NCBI GenBank assembly: GCA_964035795.1
Contig: OZ038324.1
Location: 4,460,680-4,524,679, forward strand
Direction: 5' to 3'
DNA from: Pterobdella sp. o SKG-2022
Lineage: Eukaryota; Annelida; Clitellata; Hirudinida; Piscicolidae
Length of the DNA stretch: 64,000 nt
Shown here: positions 13,173 through 25,800 of the stretch, in pieces
Position numbering within the stretch: position 1 is the stretch's first letter
Layout of the letters: the number at the start of each line of letters is the position of its first letter
The notes under the pieces: model-generated
What the model was told of the DNA's origin: nothing
Database searches by the model: none
What the model saw: only the letters and a program-made list of their open reading frames with translations
Translations under genes and position numbers: made by a program

Positions 13173-13834
13173 TTTGTTAATAGGCTAGTTTAGTTAATCA
13201 TAGATTTATTAATTACTTTTCATGAATAATGTCGGTTCTTTCGGTCGGTTACAACGTTCATTTCAATATGGCTCTTTTTGATACGAAATTAAAAACATAA
13301 AACTCAATTGCATACTGTTACAACCAACACCGCCATCATTACCACACGATTAACAATTAATATGTATATTTTACAAATGCACTTTAAAATCACTTATAAT
13401 TTTTTTTTTTTAATAAAGTTTAAAGGCCTTAATAGATCTATCCATACTTAAATAAAAAATTTTCGTTTAAAAAGCTATCATGGACTCTGTGTGAAGGGAA
13501 GTCTCAACCTGAATGAAGATGAAATTTGTGCTATCAGTAAAGATACTAACCAATAGAAACACTTGTTATCGTAGGAGCAGAGCAAATTGATAGATTGATA
13601 ATTGTTAAGCTTGAACTCATTTGAAATATATATTGATATCGGCTATCAAAACATATATTAAATTAAATATTAAAATTGAAAGTGGAAAGTTGAGTTTTCT
13701 ATGAATAAATAAAATCATCTAGTGGAAGCATACCACAAACGATTTTTATTGTAGTGGCTTGAAAACAATATCGGTATCAAAACCTTGTTTGGTTTATCAA
13801 TATTAATCATAAAACTAATGCTATTACTACTACC

Positions 13835-14440
13835 CTAAAGATAAGAATTGGCGTGGTGGGGTAGCTTGCGTGTACAAATGACCTTGAGCGCTAGGTAGGT
13901 GGGAGTTGGTCTTTCGGTATGTTCAACCATGTCTAACCTTTCAAAGGGTAGAAACCAGACAAAATGTAACTTACACCTTTGGTTGTTGTTGTTAACCATG
14001 GTGCTCCTATTGACAATGAGAAGTACCCCCCTTCTTCCATCAATTCGGACAACTTTTTCATAGATACTTACTTCCACTGGGTCTGTACATAGACACAGGC
14101 TTTCGGGTTCAAGCTGTGTAGGGTTGTTTTTGCAGTTTAAAAGATGAAATGTATCGTGAATGTGACAAAGCAATAGTGAAAAATGAGATGAAGTTGAAAC
14201 ATCTTTGGTATTGCGGACGGGTGTCTTGATGCAGATGCAACTATCAAGAGATGATACCTTAGATCTTGTACAAATTTTTGCTTGGCATATCAATTACCGA
14301 AGAAAAGATACTGTCTAAAAAATATAGGAACTGAATCCATAAGTGGAGTGGCACTCTTTATGTGAATCAGCAATTTTGGAAAAGTCCGGGCTGGTGACTG
14401 GCAGATGTAGGCAGGCATGATAGTAGTATAATAATAATAA
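13835..14440 (-). other. Less AT-rich island with an open 152-codon frame, identity unknown
   Basis: A minus-strand frame runs from 14293 to 13835 and another from 14559 to 14290 (MPAYICQSPARTFPK). Base composition is more balanced than in the flanks, which hints at former or present coding or a transposon fragment. I recognise no domain, signal peptide or splice structure, and the function is unknown. Confidence 0.25.
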
Positions 14441-14866
14441 GAATATTGTGATATAAATGTTGATGATTGATAAATAATAAAAATAATTTTATAAACTAGT
14501 TTAAGCTTTATCTTCATATGAAGTTTTAACGACTTTTTGAACATTAAAAGGAAGTTCATGACAGAATATTTATTATATATTTTATGATAGAATACTTATA
14601 ATACAATTTATATATTTTATATAACAAGCTTGAACTAAATTTTTAAAAATATCCAATCAAAGTTGACTGCGTGGGCTGTTTTGTTGATTTAACTTCCTCA
14701 TATTGGGGAATTCTTGAAAGCATTTTTTGGAAGAAATAGATTTTGTTAGTATGAGAGATTAATTCTGAAGAATTTGACAATATTATTTCAAATGAGTTTT
14801 AAAATGATATTTTTAAGTTTGGTTATTAATTAATAAAATTTGTTTTTGTTTGAATCTTTCAGCAAA

Positions 14867-16832
14867 ATGGGCCGAAAAATCACTAAAGAATGTCCGAAAT
14901 GTTTTAAACAAGTGAACTTAATTTTAATATTAATTAAAAATAAATAATGAAAATTAAAATTTATTTTTTTCAGGTGCCTTCGGCAAAAAAGATATGTCCT
15001 GATTGCAGCTTCAAATTTGGAAGCTCTTCTGCAAGTAGAAATAAGTTTTAATATTGCTAAGCATGGTATTTTTGAAAAAGTTAAACAAAAAATTATTTTT
15101 GACAGATCTTGCAAACAAAAAAGCTGATACAGTTAGTAAAAGCAATAGCAGACAAAAAAATAATGAAAATATAAATAGCAAGATACTTACATCTTCTATT
15201 GAGCAAATTCCTGATAAAACTAATGCTAAAAATAAATACAATGCTGAATCATCAAGTGAAAACCATAAAAAAACAATAGAAAACACTAATCTCTCAGAGA
15301 TGTGCAAAAATATTAATCATAATGACAACTTTAATATAGAACATGAAGATTCAAAAAATTCAAATGTAAATCCACAACCAATAAATGATCCATGTATCAA
15401 TGTACCTGCTAATGATAAAACTATCAAAGAAAATCCCATTATGAATAATAAAAGAGTTGAAAATAAACAAGATAAACTTTGCACCAATGAACCTGATAAA
15501 GAAAGTTCACTAAAGAACAAACTATCTGATAAAAATGAAACTTGTTTAGAAAATATAAATGTTTATGATTCTAATTTATCATTAAAAAATTCAAGTTCAG
15601 AAAACTTTAATCTGATTAATGATAGTAACAAAAATACTGTAAATGAACTTAAACCCATAATTAATTTTTATAATAAAAATGATGGTGCTCACAATATAAT
15701 TGGTGCAAGGCCTGATATTGAAACAATCAAAAAGACAGAATATATTAACCAACAGGCTGATTTGAAAATTGAAGGAAACACTAAAATAGATATTAATGAA
15801 ATCATTAGCCACCCTGACAATAACAACAATACTCAACACAATTCTGCTACTATAGACAAAACGGAAGATAATGAAACTAAAACCACAGATACAATCAACA
15901 ATACAAACAATGATACAAAGACAGGCAGTAAAGATGACAATGCTGAAGAAGGAAATATGTTAGCCAGGAGGAAAAGAAGAGGTCGAGAAAAACCTCACTT
16001 CTTTGATCCCTTGGAATACTGTGTCTCTTTTAGAAAAGTAGGAGATAATTGTTTGGAAAGTATATTTATAAATTTTATTATATCAGTTAGATGTATATAT
16101 ATTTATTACATCAATTGATAGATTATGTCAAGATGAGATAGATCAATCGAATAATTTTAAAATCCTTTTCAAATAAATAGATAATCAGGTAGATATACAG
16201 CGATGAATCAATTTGAATTGAAAATTTTTTTAAAAGGATTTTTTCACATTTATGGTTATTTTCAGAAACGAAAAGTGGTCAAAAAGCCACCTATCTCACT
16301 TCCAAACACCACCACCACCATAACTGCCATCAAAAACCTAGAAACTCCCTCTGATCTTGTCACCAACAAAACTTTCAGTAGCGATGTTACACCCATTCTT
16401 ACTATTAAAGACATGCCTGTTACTCTCAATTCTAGTCTTCAGTTTGCCACTAGTATTAACATTGGTATTAATAACCTAGAAAACAACCCAGATAAAATCT
16501 CGCGAACTGTGTGTACCAGGAGAAATAATAAAAACAACAATAATAATAATATTATTATTATAAATAACAAAAATAAAAATAGTCCAAAGAGTATGTTCCC
16601 CAAACACCACTTACACCTGTTGAACACCAACAAAACCACCGATAATGATGCCAGAAAATACACAGGGACTGGAATGTTCTTTACACAAAACGAAAGCGAT
16701 AAACGATGCAAACAAACCAACACACCGACGAAAAATAACAAAGAAGACGACAACAAAGTTCAACACAACACCAACATTCTCTTTGAACTTAATCGCAAGC
16801 TTCTGTCCATATCAGGCCAACCCAGGTTCTGA
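14867..16832 (+). CDS. UPF0547 / C16orf87-like zinc-ribbon protein with Asn-rich insert
   Basis: Four exons join in frame: 14867-14911, 14974-15034, 15106-16037 and 16266-16832 (about 534 residues). The N-terminus MGRKITKECPKCFKQ plus VPSAKKICPDCSFKF carries two CxxC pairs 16 residues apart, the zinc-ribbon signature of UPF0547 proteins such as human C16orf87. The C-terminus NTNILFELNRKLLSISG resembles the conserved C-terminal helix of that family (FSVALAEINRKI). Between them lie about 430 residues rich in Asn, Lys, Asp and Thr, with a basic patch ARRKRRGREKPHFFDP and a KRKVVKK cluster that could be nuclear localisation signals. The human protein is near 150 residues, so most of this one is insertion. 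Function of the family is unknown. A tttcag before the start may be a 5' UTR acceptor. Confidence 0.78.
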
Positions 16833-17278
16833 ATTGACTAATAGTTCTGTAGTATGCTTTCAAATATAGTATTCAACTCTAGTACTTGTAAATTCACCAT
16901 TTTTTTAAAATTTTTCGAAGTTTTTCCAATTGTTTAAAACAAATACGAACGATTTTATATTTATTCGAAACAACTTCGAAAAGAACTTCATATATATCAT
17001 GTAAAAATAACTTCAAGGACAATCAATTTATTGGAATTTAACTAAATTCAGTGTTCCTTCTTAATTATTATACATACCAAAGTCTATTTCATTGTGAAAA
17101 CAAAACTTATGAGAAATTGATAAATACTTTCTAGTACAAAACTCACACACGCCATCTTGCATGAACATTTGCTAGCAGATTCAATTTAATTAGTATTACT
17201 ATTAATTTATTTTTATTAATATTATTACTAGAATTCGTCACCCGATAATTATTAAAAAGTTATATGGTAACTGGCTAA

Positions 17279-20200
17279 TCACAATATGACTTTATCAAAG
17301 GGGCATGTGTCGTAGCAGTTGAGAGGAAGAGGAAGTCTGCCCTCAATATTCGCTAGAAAACTAAAGATAGGGCGTTTATAATATTTCAATAAAATGAGAC
17401 ATAATAATTGAATAACAAAAACAAAAAAATAAAATCAAAAATAATAGTAACTCACGTATAGTCATCATCATTGTGTTGGGATTGAGAAAAGAATGAGAGC
17501 AACAGATCAACACCCTTTGATACTGTTTTGCTTATAATGCTTTGAGCCAGTCTGTTATTTTAAAGTGACGACCTCGATTAAAAATTAAATATTCATATAA
17601 TAATTGAAAACGAAATAATAGTAATAACACTAATGAAGATTCAAAAAATAAGTATTGAGAATAATGTCAATAAAAATATAATAAAATAACTTGTTGATGG
17701 GGGAGTGAGTGGGGAGGAGGTGGATGGATGAGGAGATTTCATTAAGGAGGTGCTTTAAACTTGGCCCTTCTTCCCTCTGGCCTTCTTCTCGTTGCTGCTT
17801 GGTGTGTTAGCAATTAATTGGTGAAATAATCAATAAGTGGAAGAAATAAAATCACTTATAGTATAAACTATTAATCATTGGATCAGGATGAAGTATTTCC
17901 ATATGATATTACACATAAAAAGTCACAAAAGAAGACAAAAAACCTCTTGTAGATAGTCGTTCATCTTTTCGACCAGACAAACGGCATCTACAAACTGTAC
18001 ATAGAGCTTGAGCAGAGACAGGTTGGCTACAGATGAGTCTACAGATAACAGTGGTGACACCCAGTATCGGATTGCTGTGTACATGCCTTTGACGACCATG
18101 TCAGAAAGGAGGTTTTGTTGCAATATTGTTGAGCACTGGTTGTACAAGCCTGCTCTAAATGAGTGTCTGAGTTGGGTGTATGTTTTGGCCATGTATTGAG
18201 CTTTTATGGCTTTTGCCTCATGTAGCCAGCTGCGAGGGATTGTCAACTTCTCAACCACAAATAAATCTCTCTCATTCAACAATGAGTTTGCATCAGTTAT
18301 TAAATCACCCCTTGGTTCATAATCATCATTACTTGTGTCATCACCATCGTCTTCTTCTTCGTCATCTTCATCAGTCAATTTTTCGTTGCTCGTTACATTT
18401 CGCATCAAAAGCTTTTTCACGGCATCTTTGCGTCTGTTTGAAAATCAAAAATTTGAACAATCTTTCATAAAACGCAAATTTTAATTTACTACTAATTCTG
18501 AATTAAATAACATTTCAAAAACCACTTACGTCACAGGGTTATTAATATGCATGAGCACAAACACCGCCCACCACCACAAGCCTGAAACTTCTAATTGGCT
18601 GGCGTAACTGTGGCATATATAAGCAAGATGCTGATCGCTAAAATGACGATAATTTAAGCTGCCCAACAGCTTCAACAAATGCCAACTGTGGAAAGATTAT
18701 TATCAAACTTTGAAACCCTTTAAACTTCAAAATTTTTTGTGAAACTGCAAAAACATGAGAATTTCAAGCAAAATATTTATCAACAAGCTCATTACTTAGT
18801 CAAAAAATCTCCCCAACAAAAACAAGAAACTAGCACAAACACCCACATCAACAAGCTCAACTAACCTTGATGTGTAGTCAAGATGTTGAGAAGTGAAGCA
18901 CAGTGGGTTGAGAACCACATGCAGAGGGTAATGCATGTCTGAGAACAACTGCAGCAGACCAAAGACCACATCATACACCTCATCCTTGCCACTTACCCTA
19001 TCTTTAACCCTGCTACTATTATGTCCATCGCCGTTTATTGAGGTTATATTCTCCATATAAACGGGCCAAGGTTTTGGTGTGTGGCCATTGGCATCCATGA
19101 AGTTTTCTTGGTAATTCTTCAATGCTATCTCTATAGGATGGTTTGAAGGCGTCGTGTACCTGAAATGAAAGTAAACGAAAATCTCATCACAGCGTTAAAA
19201 CTTTCATTCCATGCTATTGCACTTCAAACACAACACAAGCCACACCCACCACAGATGAAGGCCAAAAGCTCTCTTCCAATCCAAATGTTCGCAACAGTTG
19301 AGTTGTTTGTTGTTGCAACTGACTTGCAAAATGCCTGACAACAAACTCATCAACATCAAACGGTGCTCACTGATGAAGAAGTCGGCCTGGTGTGTGTTTG
19401 TGGATATGTATAAAAATAAAAAAATACAATAAAGGCGAAAGCAACGCATTATCATTAAACTGATACAAACAAAAAGCCATAAGTAGACCTTGGAACTGAT
19501 CCATTGGTCAATCTGTTTCCGTAGCATCAACTTGTTGTCATTGTTCATGGTGTTTTGTGAAAGAAGGAGAGCCAGGCGGTTGTCCCTGGCGCTCAAAGCT
19601 GATTGGATCGCTCTGTTTACCATTCCACCAGTCATAAAGTTGAAAGTTATGTAGCCATCATCATCTTCATTATCGTTTGGCGCCCCATTCCTTTTTTCTC
19701 TTGATTTTTTGTATATTTCAATCTGCAAAATATTTATTAAAAATCTTTATATTCATTAAAAAATTCAAAAAAAAAACTCAAATTTTGAAAATCCCACAAA
19801 AATCTAGCAACTAAACCTAACTTTGACAAACGTATTCTTCAAAGTTATACATGTGTTTATAATTACTACTTCTATTTCATTATTATCAATACTCCTACTA
19901 CTACTTTGTAATCACCATTGTTTGAACTACTATACTATCAAGGCAGGCAAACCTTGCTCTCTATGACCCTCCTACAAGACCTCGACAGCCACTGGGATAG
20001 CCGCATCTTTCTGACTCTACTAGTGAAATAATTACCATTTATTCCACCATCATTCATCCAATTCGTTTCGCCATTCATTTCGTTCCTTCCATCCACCGGT
20101 TCTTTTATTTCGCCCCACAACGCCCAACACAACCTCCATACTGACAGCATTCTTTCTGTCCACTCTGCAAGTTTTATAATGGTTGAAAAAAGATTTGGTT

Positions 20201-22761
20201 GAAAATTTGTGAACCAAGGAGATTTATAATGATATCAAGATCAGCTGACTAGCAAAATTTGCAAAAACACACGCACATATCCAAAAATTCAACCAACCTG
20301 ATTGGTTTGAGAGGCTTTTTAAACAACCAATCATATCAGTCATGAGTGCTTGAGCGTTGGAAGAAAAGTCAACAAAGGGACACACATCAGCATCACTACC
20401 ACCATCAGCACAAGTTATATCTCCCTGGTTGATATTCTCAAAACCATTTAGCACACTGTTATTTAGCTCGACTTGTAAACACGACACCAGGTGAGACTGT
20501 TGTGGTATATAGTGATGTATGCAAAATATATTTAATGTAGAGATACAACAAAATGAAATCCGGACTGATCCCCACTACAAAGCATGATTTTATATCCGTT
20601 TTATTGTAATTTAGTGAACGACTTTAAGCTCAAAAAAACTTTGAAGGAAAAAGAATGAAAACGGACTTTTTGAGAGGCATCCAATGGCGCATCAATAGAT
20701 TGAAGATTCATCACTGAAATTCCAGATCTGAATGCTTTCTTGTTCAATAAACTTACTTTGTCTTCTTTTGTAGCTTCTGTTGTATGGGTGTCATATTGTA
20801 TGATGATGTTGTATGTTGTGTGCAGTAAAACCCCTTGATAACAAAAAATAATCTAATGCAAAAAAAAAATGATTGAAAATGAAAATTAATTGGAAAAACT
20901 AAGATACCTTCATAAAGAGCTTCAGACAAGTTAGTGAAGTGCCACCCTTGATGAAAACTGTTGTTGAAGAAGCAAGGACGGAAGGAGTTAGCATGGAAAA
21001 GAGCAACATCAGTGATGGAATGAAGTTTGGTTAGCATGACGGATTGGTTGAGAGGGATGGGAGTGGTAATGAGATGGTCGGGAATGGAAAGGTCTGGTAG
21101 TGATGGAGGGATGAAGATGGGGTCCAGAGTGTGGTGGCTCACTGGTGGAGCTACTTTGGTCTCTGGGTAGAGAGGCTGGGATAGAGTACTCAATGGTTTT
21201 GGGGATAATGGGTAAACCTCTTTGAATTTGTCTCTCAGAAAACCTTGAATATTTAAAAAACAAATAAAACAAATTAAAAATTAAAATTTCCTTTATTTTA
21301 TCATGAATACAACATAAAAACACTAAAATAAAAAAAAAATCTGACTCTGAGCTGCCATGGGTGTGTCCTCCTTACCACCCATCACCACGTCAGTCTTCAT
21401 AACACCACCATCTTCCTCCTCATCCTCATCGAAGAAGTGAGCCTTATGGATCTGAAGGTTCTTCGATGTTACACCTCGATGGTACATGTCTGTAACTACA
21501 TTATATTCCACACCCTCCATGCCATCATCAGCAATGTACTCTTCATTCTCTTCTTCTTCCTTCTCCTCCTCCTCATCCTCTTCTACAAAGCCACCTAAGC
21601 CGACGTAATGCCTTGAACCAACAGTCTTATCATCTTTTCTCTGATACTTGTCTTGATCTTCATCATAGTCATGCCCTTCATCCTCATTCCCATCATTGCC
21701 ATAACTCCTCACTTGATCATCATTATTAACCAGGTCAACATCATCATCCTCGGCGTCTTCCTCACCTCCCACCATAGGAACTTCCTGCTCATTACATGCC
21801 ATTTCATTACTTTGCACCTTCGACTCATCTTCCTCATCACTACTCGTATCATTGGCGAAGTTGATGATGTTGGGATAGATGGGTGAATAATTTTGCTGCT
21901 GCACCTTCAGTTGCTGATTCAAAGTGCTTGAAAACAGCTTAAGAGCTGCTGTGCTTGTCAAATGATCAGCTGGTAATGTGGTTGTAGCTGTACTCAATTG
22001 AACTTGCTTAGCTTGCAAGGCTTTGATTGGATGCAATGGTTTGTTGGGTGTGGTTTGATCTCCGTCACTATCATCTGAGTCATCAAGCAAGGAGTACTTG
22101 GAGAAATGCTCCACCTATGAAAGTTACATATCAAAAAGTAGTAATATATTATAAAACTAAAAAAACATTAATATAAACCACAAAGTTCTTTGTAAGCAAA
22201 CTCACTCCCTTGAGCACATAGAAGACTATTTAAACTATCAAATGTCAAAAATTTGATTCAAAATGAAATAAAAACACAGACCAAAAAGATGAATTCTCCT
22301 TGCTTGTTGAAATCCACAAACTGAGCACCCATTTTGACGCTTTTCTTCTGCAGTTTTTTAATATAACCCATCTCCCTAAGTCTTGTGTAATCAGTTATCA
22401 GCTTTCCAGTGCTCTTATCAATGGGATAGGCCTTCTCCAAAGTCACCTGCGCATCGAGATATTGTGAATATTCTTATATATACGTATTATGATTCTAACA
22501 GTGTTAACAAGTTAGATTATAAACATCTAACAACTAATCGAAATATATATAAAAAATTTTGAAAAATGAGTTATTTAGATATGGACGGTGGATAAGATTG
22601 CGCATAAGCTATCTATCTATTTACCAACCACTGCTGCCCCAACAACATACCTGTGCTCTCTTGTTCAGCCCTTCACCCACAGGGGGCTTGCTACTCTCCT
22701 CGGGGTAGATCTCCAACTCCTTGGTGCTGAAGAATACTGTGTGGTGTTGTGCAATTTTAAT

Positions 22762-22828
<67 letters not shown>

Positions 22829-25800
22829 TGATGTTATCCAGGTTAAGACCAGCGACGTTAGTTAAGCCAGGGAAGGTAACAGATCCATAACCATCCCTTC
22901 CAACTACCAATCCATCCACCCAACATTCTCCATTCTCATCCACCATTCCATCTAACTTCTTCATGTTCGGAATTGTGTAGTAGCCTGTGTATGTATTTGA
23001 GTGTGAGGAAGTATGTACGTCTTTGTGAATTTTTCGCTGAAAAGCCTCAAGCACTTCAATCAGTCATAATTATAACGAGTTTGCTGGCATCACGCGCTTG
23101 TATGTGTTTTTGTGGTGATGGGATGTGGTAGTTGTAAATGCGGTGGTGTTTGTGAACATATGAGTGCCTATGTGTGGTACTGACATAAGCTTATTATTTC
23201 ATTTTAATTAAACTACACTGATAAACCCATTAAACAACAACCTCTCCTACTCAGCACCACCCCACTCTTGCTGAAGGATATCTTCTTGGAGGACACAGGT
23301 GCATCCTTGCTGTTGTTCTGCCCACCAGACATATAATGTTATGATGATGATGAAAAATGAATTTATCAACAAAAATATCGAAATATTATGGTATGATAAT
23401 ATACATTTGAAAGAATGGTTATTAATAAGTGTATCAAATACATAATAATATAAACAAATGAATCTTAATCTAATTAGCTTTTACTGCTGTACATGTCTCA
23501 GTAACTGGGGTTGACGGCAGTAGGCCTAGATTATTGATACTATTATTTCTTCATATATAAAATAAGCCATTTATCTGGGACGAATATAAATAAATGGCTA
23601 CAAAATAAATACATTACATAGGGCACGTTAGTAAAGTCTGCCCAGGGTTCGCAGTATAACTTGACAATAATTTTCATTAATACATTAAAACTAGAAAAAA
23701 GAATAAAAGCTATACAATAGCATATATTAATCACTATTTTTTATACACATCTTAGCGACACTCACATCAGTTTTGTTAAGGTCTTTGATCACGTTGAACT
23801 CAGCTATTGTATTATCAGCATGACCTCTTGATGATTATAACAAGGTTTCATTTTTAAATTGTTACAACAGTAAAAATATGGTTGCATATAATTTAGTTCT
23901 ATGTACAGAAGGATATTTGTGAAATTTAACTTCAATGCATTAAGATTTTCAAGAAACACATTCAAGAATTAAGCTAAAATTTTAAACAAGTACAATTTTG
24001 TCAAAATTAATTACTAGTCAGACAACAATGTAATTATTTTATCTCTATTATTGTATCTTCATTTATTAATGGTACTTTCCGTTATTATATTCATAATATC
24101 TAAAGTAGAATATAAATTCGATACAACTTACCCATGATCAACGCCATTAATTGATGCGTTAAAGTAACTCTTTGGACTTGTTCTGATTAAGATGGGGGTG
24201 GTTGATTAGCTTACTACAGTACATAACATGTTTATTACTGCTAAAAAAACTCATACTACTATTCATTGATTTTTTTAGCGCCTTAGTTGCTTCCCTTGGC
24301 GCTATACAAGTCACTAATAAGTTTTGGTATTTTAAACCTCTACCCTTCCTCCACTCTCCTCATCAACACTTACTTATTGGTCAAATTGGCTTTAAATTTC
24401 TCAGGTGAAAAGTATTCATCAGAAGCATAATCGAGTCCTTGAGTGAAAGAGCGATCAGTGGAGTGTTTCAGTTTGTGATCTGAAGCCAAAGCCTGTGGTT
24501 TCAACTCCTTGTAGTTGCGTTTTGTGCTCGATGAGTTGAAAGTTGCTTTTAAATTGGCATCTTCATCTTCAAAATCATTGAAGATGTTCACCTGAGGTTA
24601 TGTATTAGATTTTGGTTTTATGATTGAAACATTCACCATTATTCCACTGTGGAACTTCATGACAAACTGCCCAAAGTTGGAGATTTCCAATCTCAAATGC
24701 ACACACAAACAAATATTTGAACATGGAAGACCAGGTATAAGATGATCGTGATGATGATGTTCAAAATAATTGACTACATGGTGAACACGATTATTATTAT
24801 TGAACAAGATTATAAGTGATATATTTATGAAATTATTATTATTATTATTCGTTGAGCATCTTTTGTCTCATAGTATGAGGTTAAATGGTTAAAAATCATA
24901 TAAAAAATTTATATATGAAATAAATAGGTGAAAAATTGAATTGAATACATAATGAACCTTAGTGGATGGACTGAAAGACTTGGGTGTGGTTTTGAGTGAT
25001 GTTGTTTTCATATGGGAAACTAATAGAGATTTTTGAGCCACAGGATTGGTTGGCCGAGTAAGCTCCTCCTTTCTTTGAGGATCCTGCATTTGATTGGTTA
25101 ATACGTTTACCATATGAAAGTATGAAAATAACTAATTAAAATAAAAATTTCTAGAAAACAACAACTTTAGTATTAATTTGGAACAAAAACCTTTGTGAAT
25201 AAAACCATCAAAACTGCCATATAAACGACCATACATAGGACCCCAAACAACACACAACCATGCCTACAAACATAATCATTCACAGTCCATCCCCCCTCCC
25301 CCCACACACCAGAATGAGGTTTTTGAGAAGGGGCGAATCCCCATAAGGTGACTTATTGAGGGCCTTGATATGGTCTCCTATCTGTTGCACCCAGGCCTCA
25401 TTTGGTGCTGCTGAGGCACGTGATGCTAGACCTGTGTTCGACGTGGCTGTCAGTGACGAGTTAATGAACGACCCTCCCAAGTTAAATGCTGCCATTTGAT
25501 TGGTTGTTAGTTTATTTATTTAATTAATTAGATAATTTAATAGTAGTATAAAAACAAACGCTAAATTCAATCAAACCAAATAATGCGAAATTCTTTTGTA
25601 AGACTAATTAACATAATCAAATAATTAATACTAGTGATTTTAGATGGACCTTTGAGTCTAAATTTTTTAAGGGGTAAAATTTAAGCTAGAAGAGAATTAT
25701 CAAATTTTTCAAAAATGCTACATTGTCTTATAAAGCAGTGATTTATATCATTACCAGGAGGATTGGAGGCTCCAAAGAGACTGCCCTTGTTAGCACCGAA

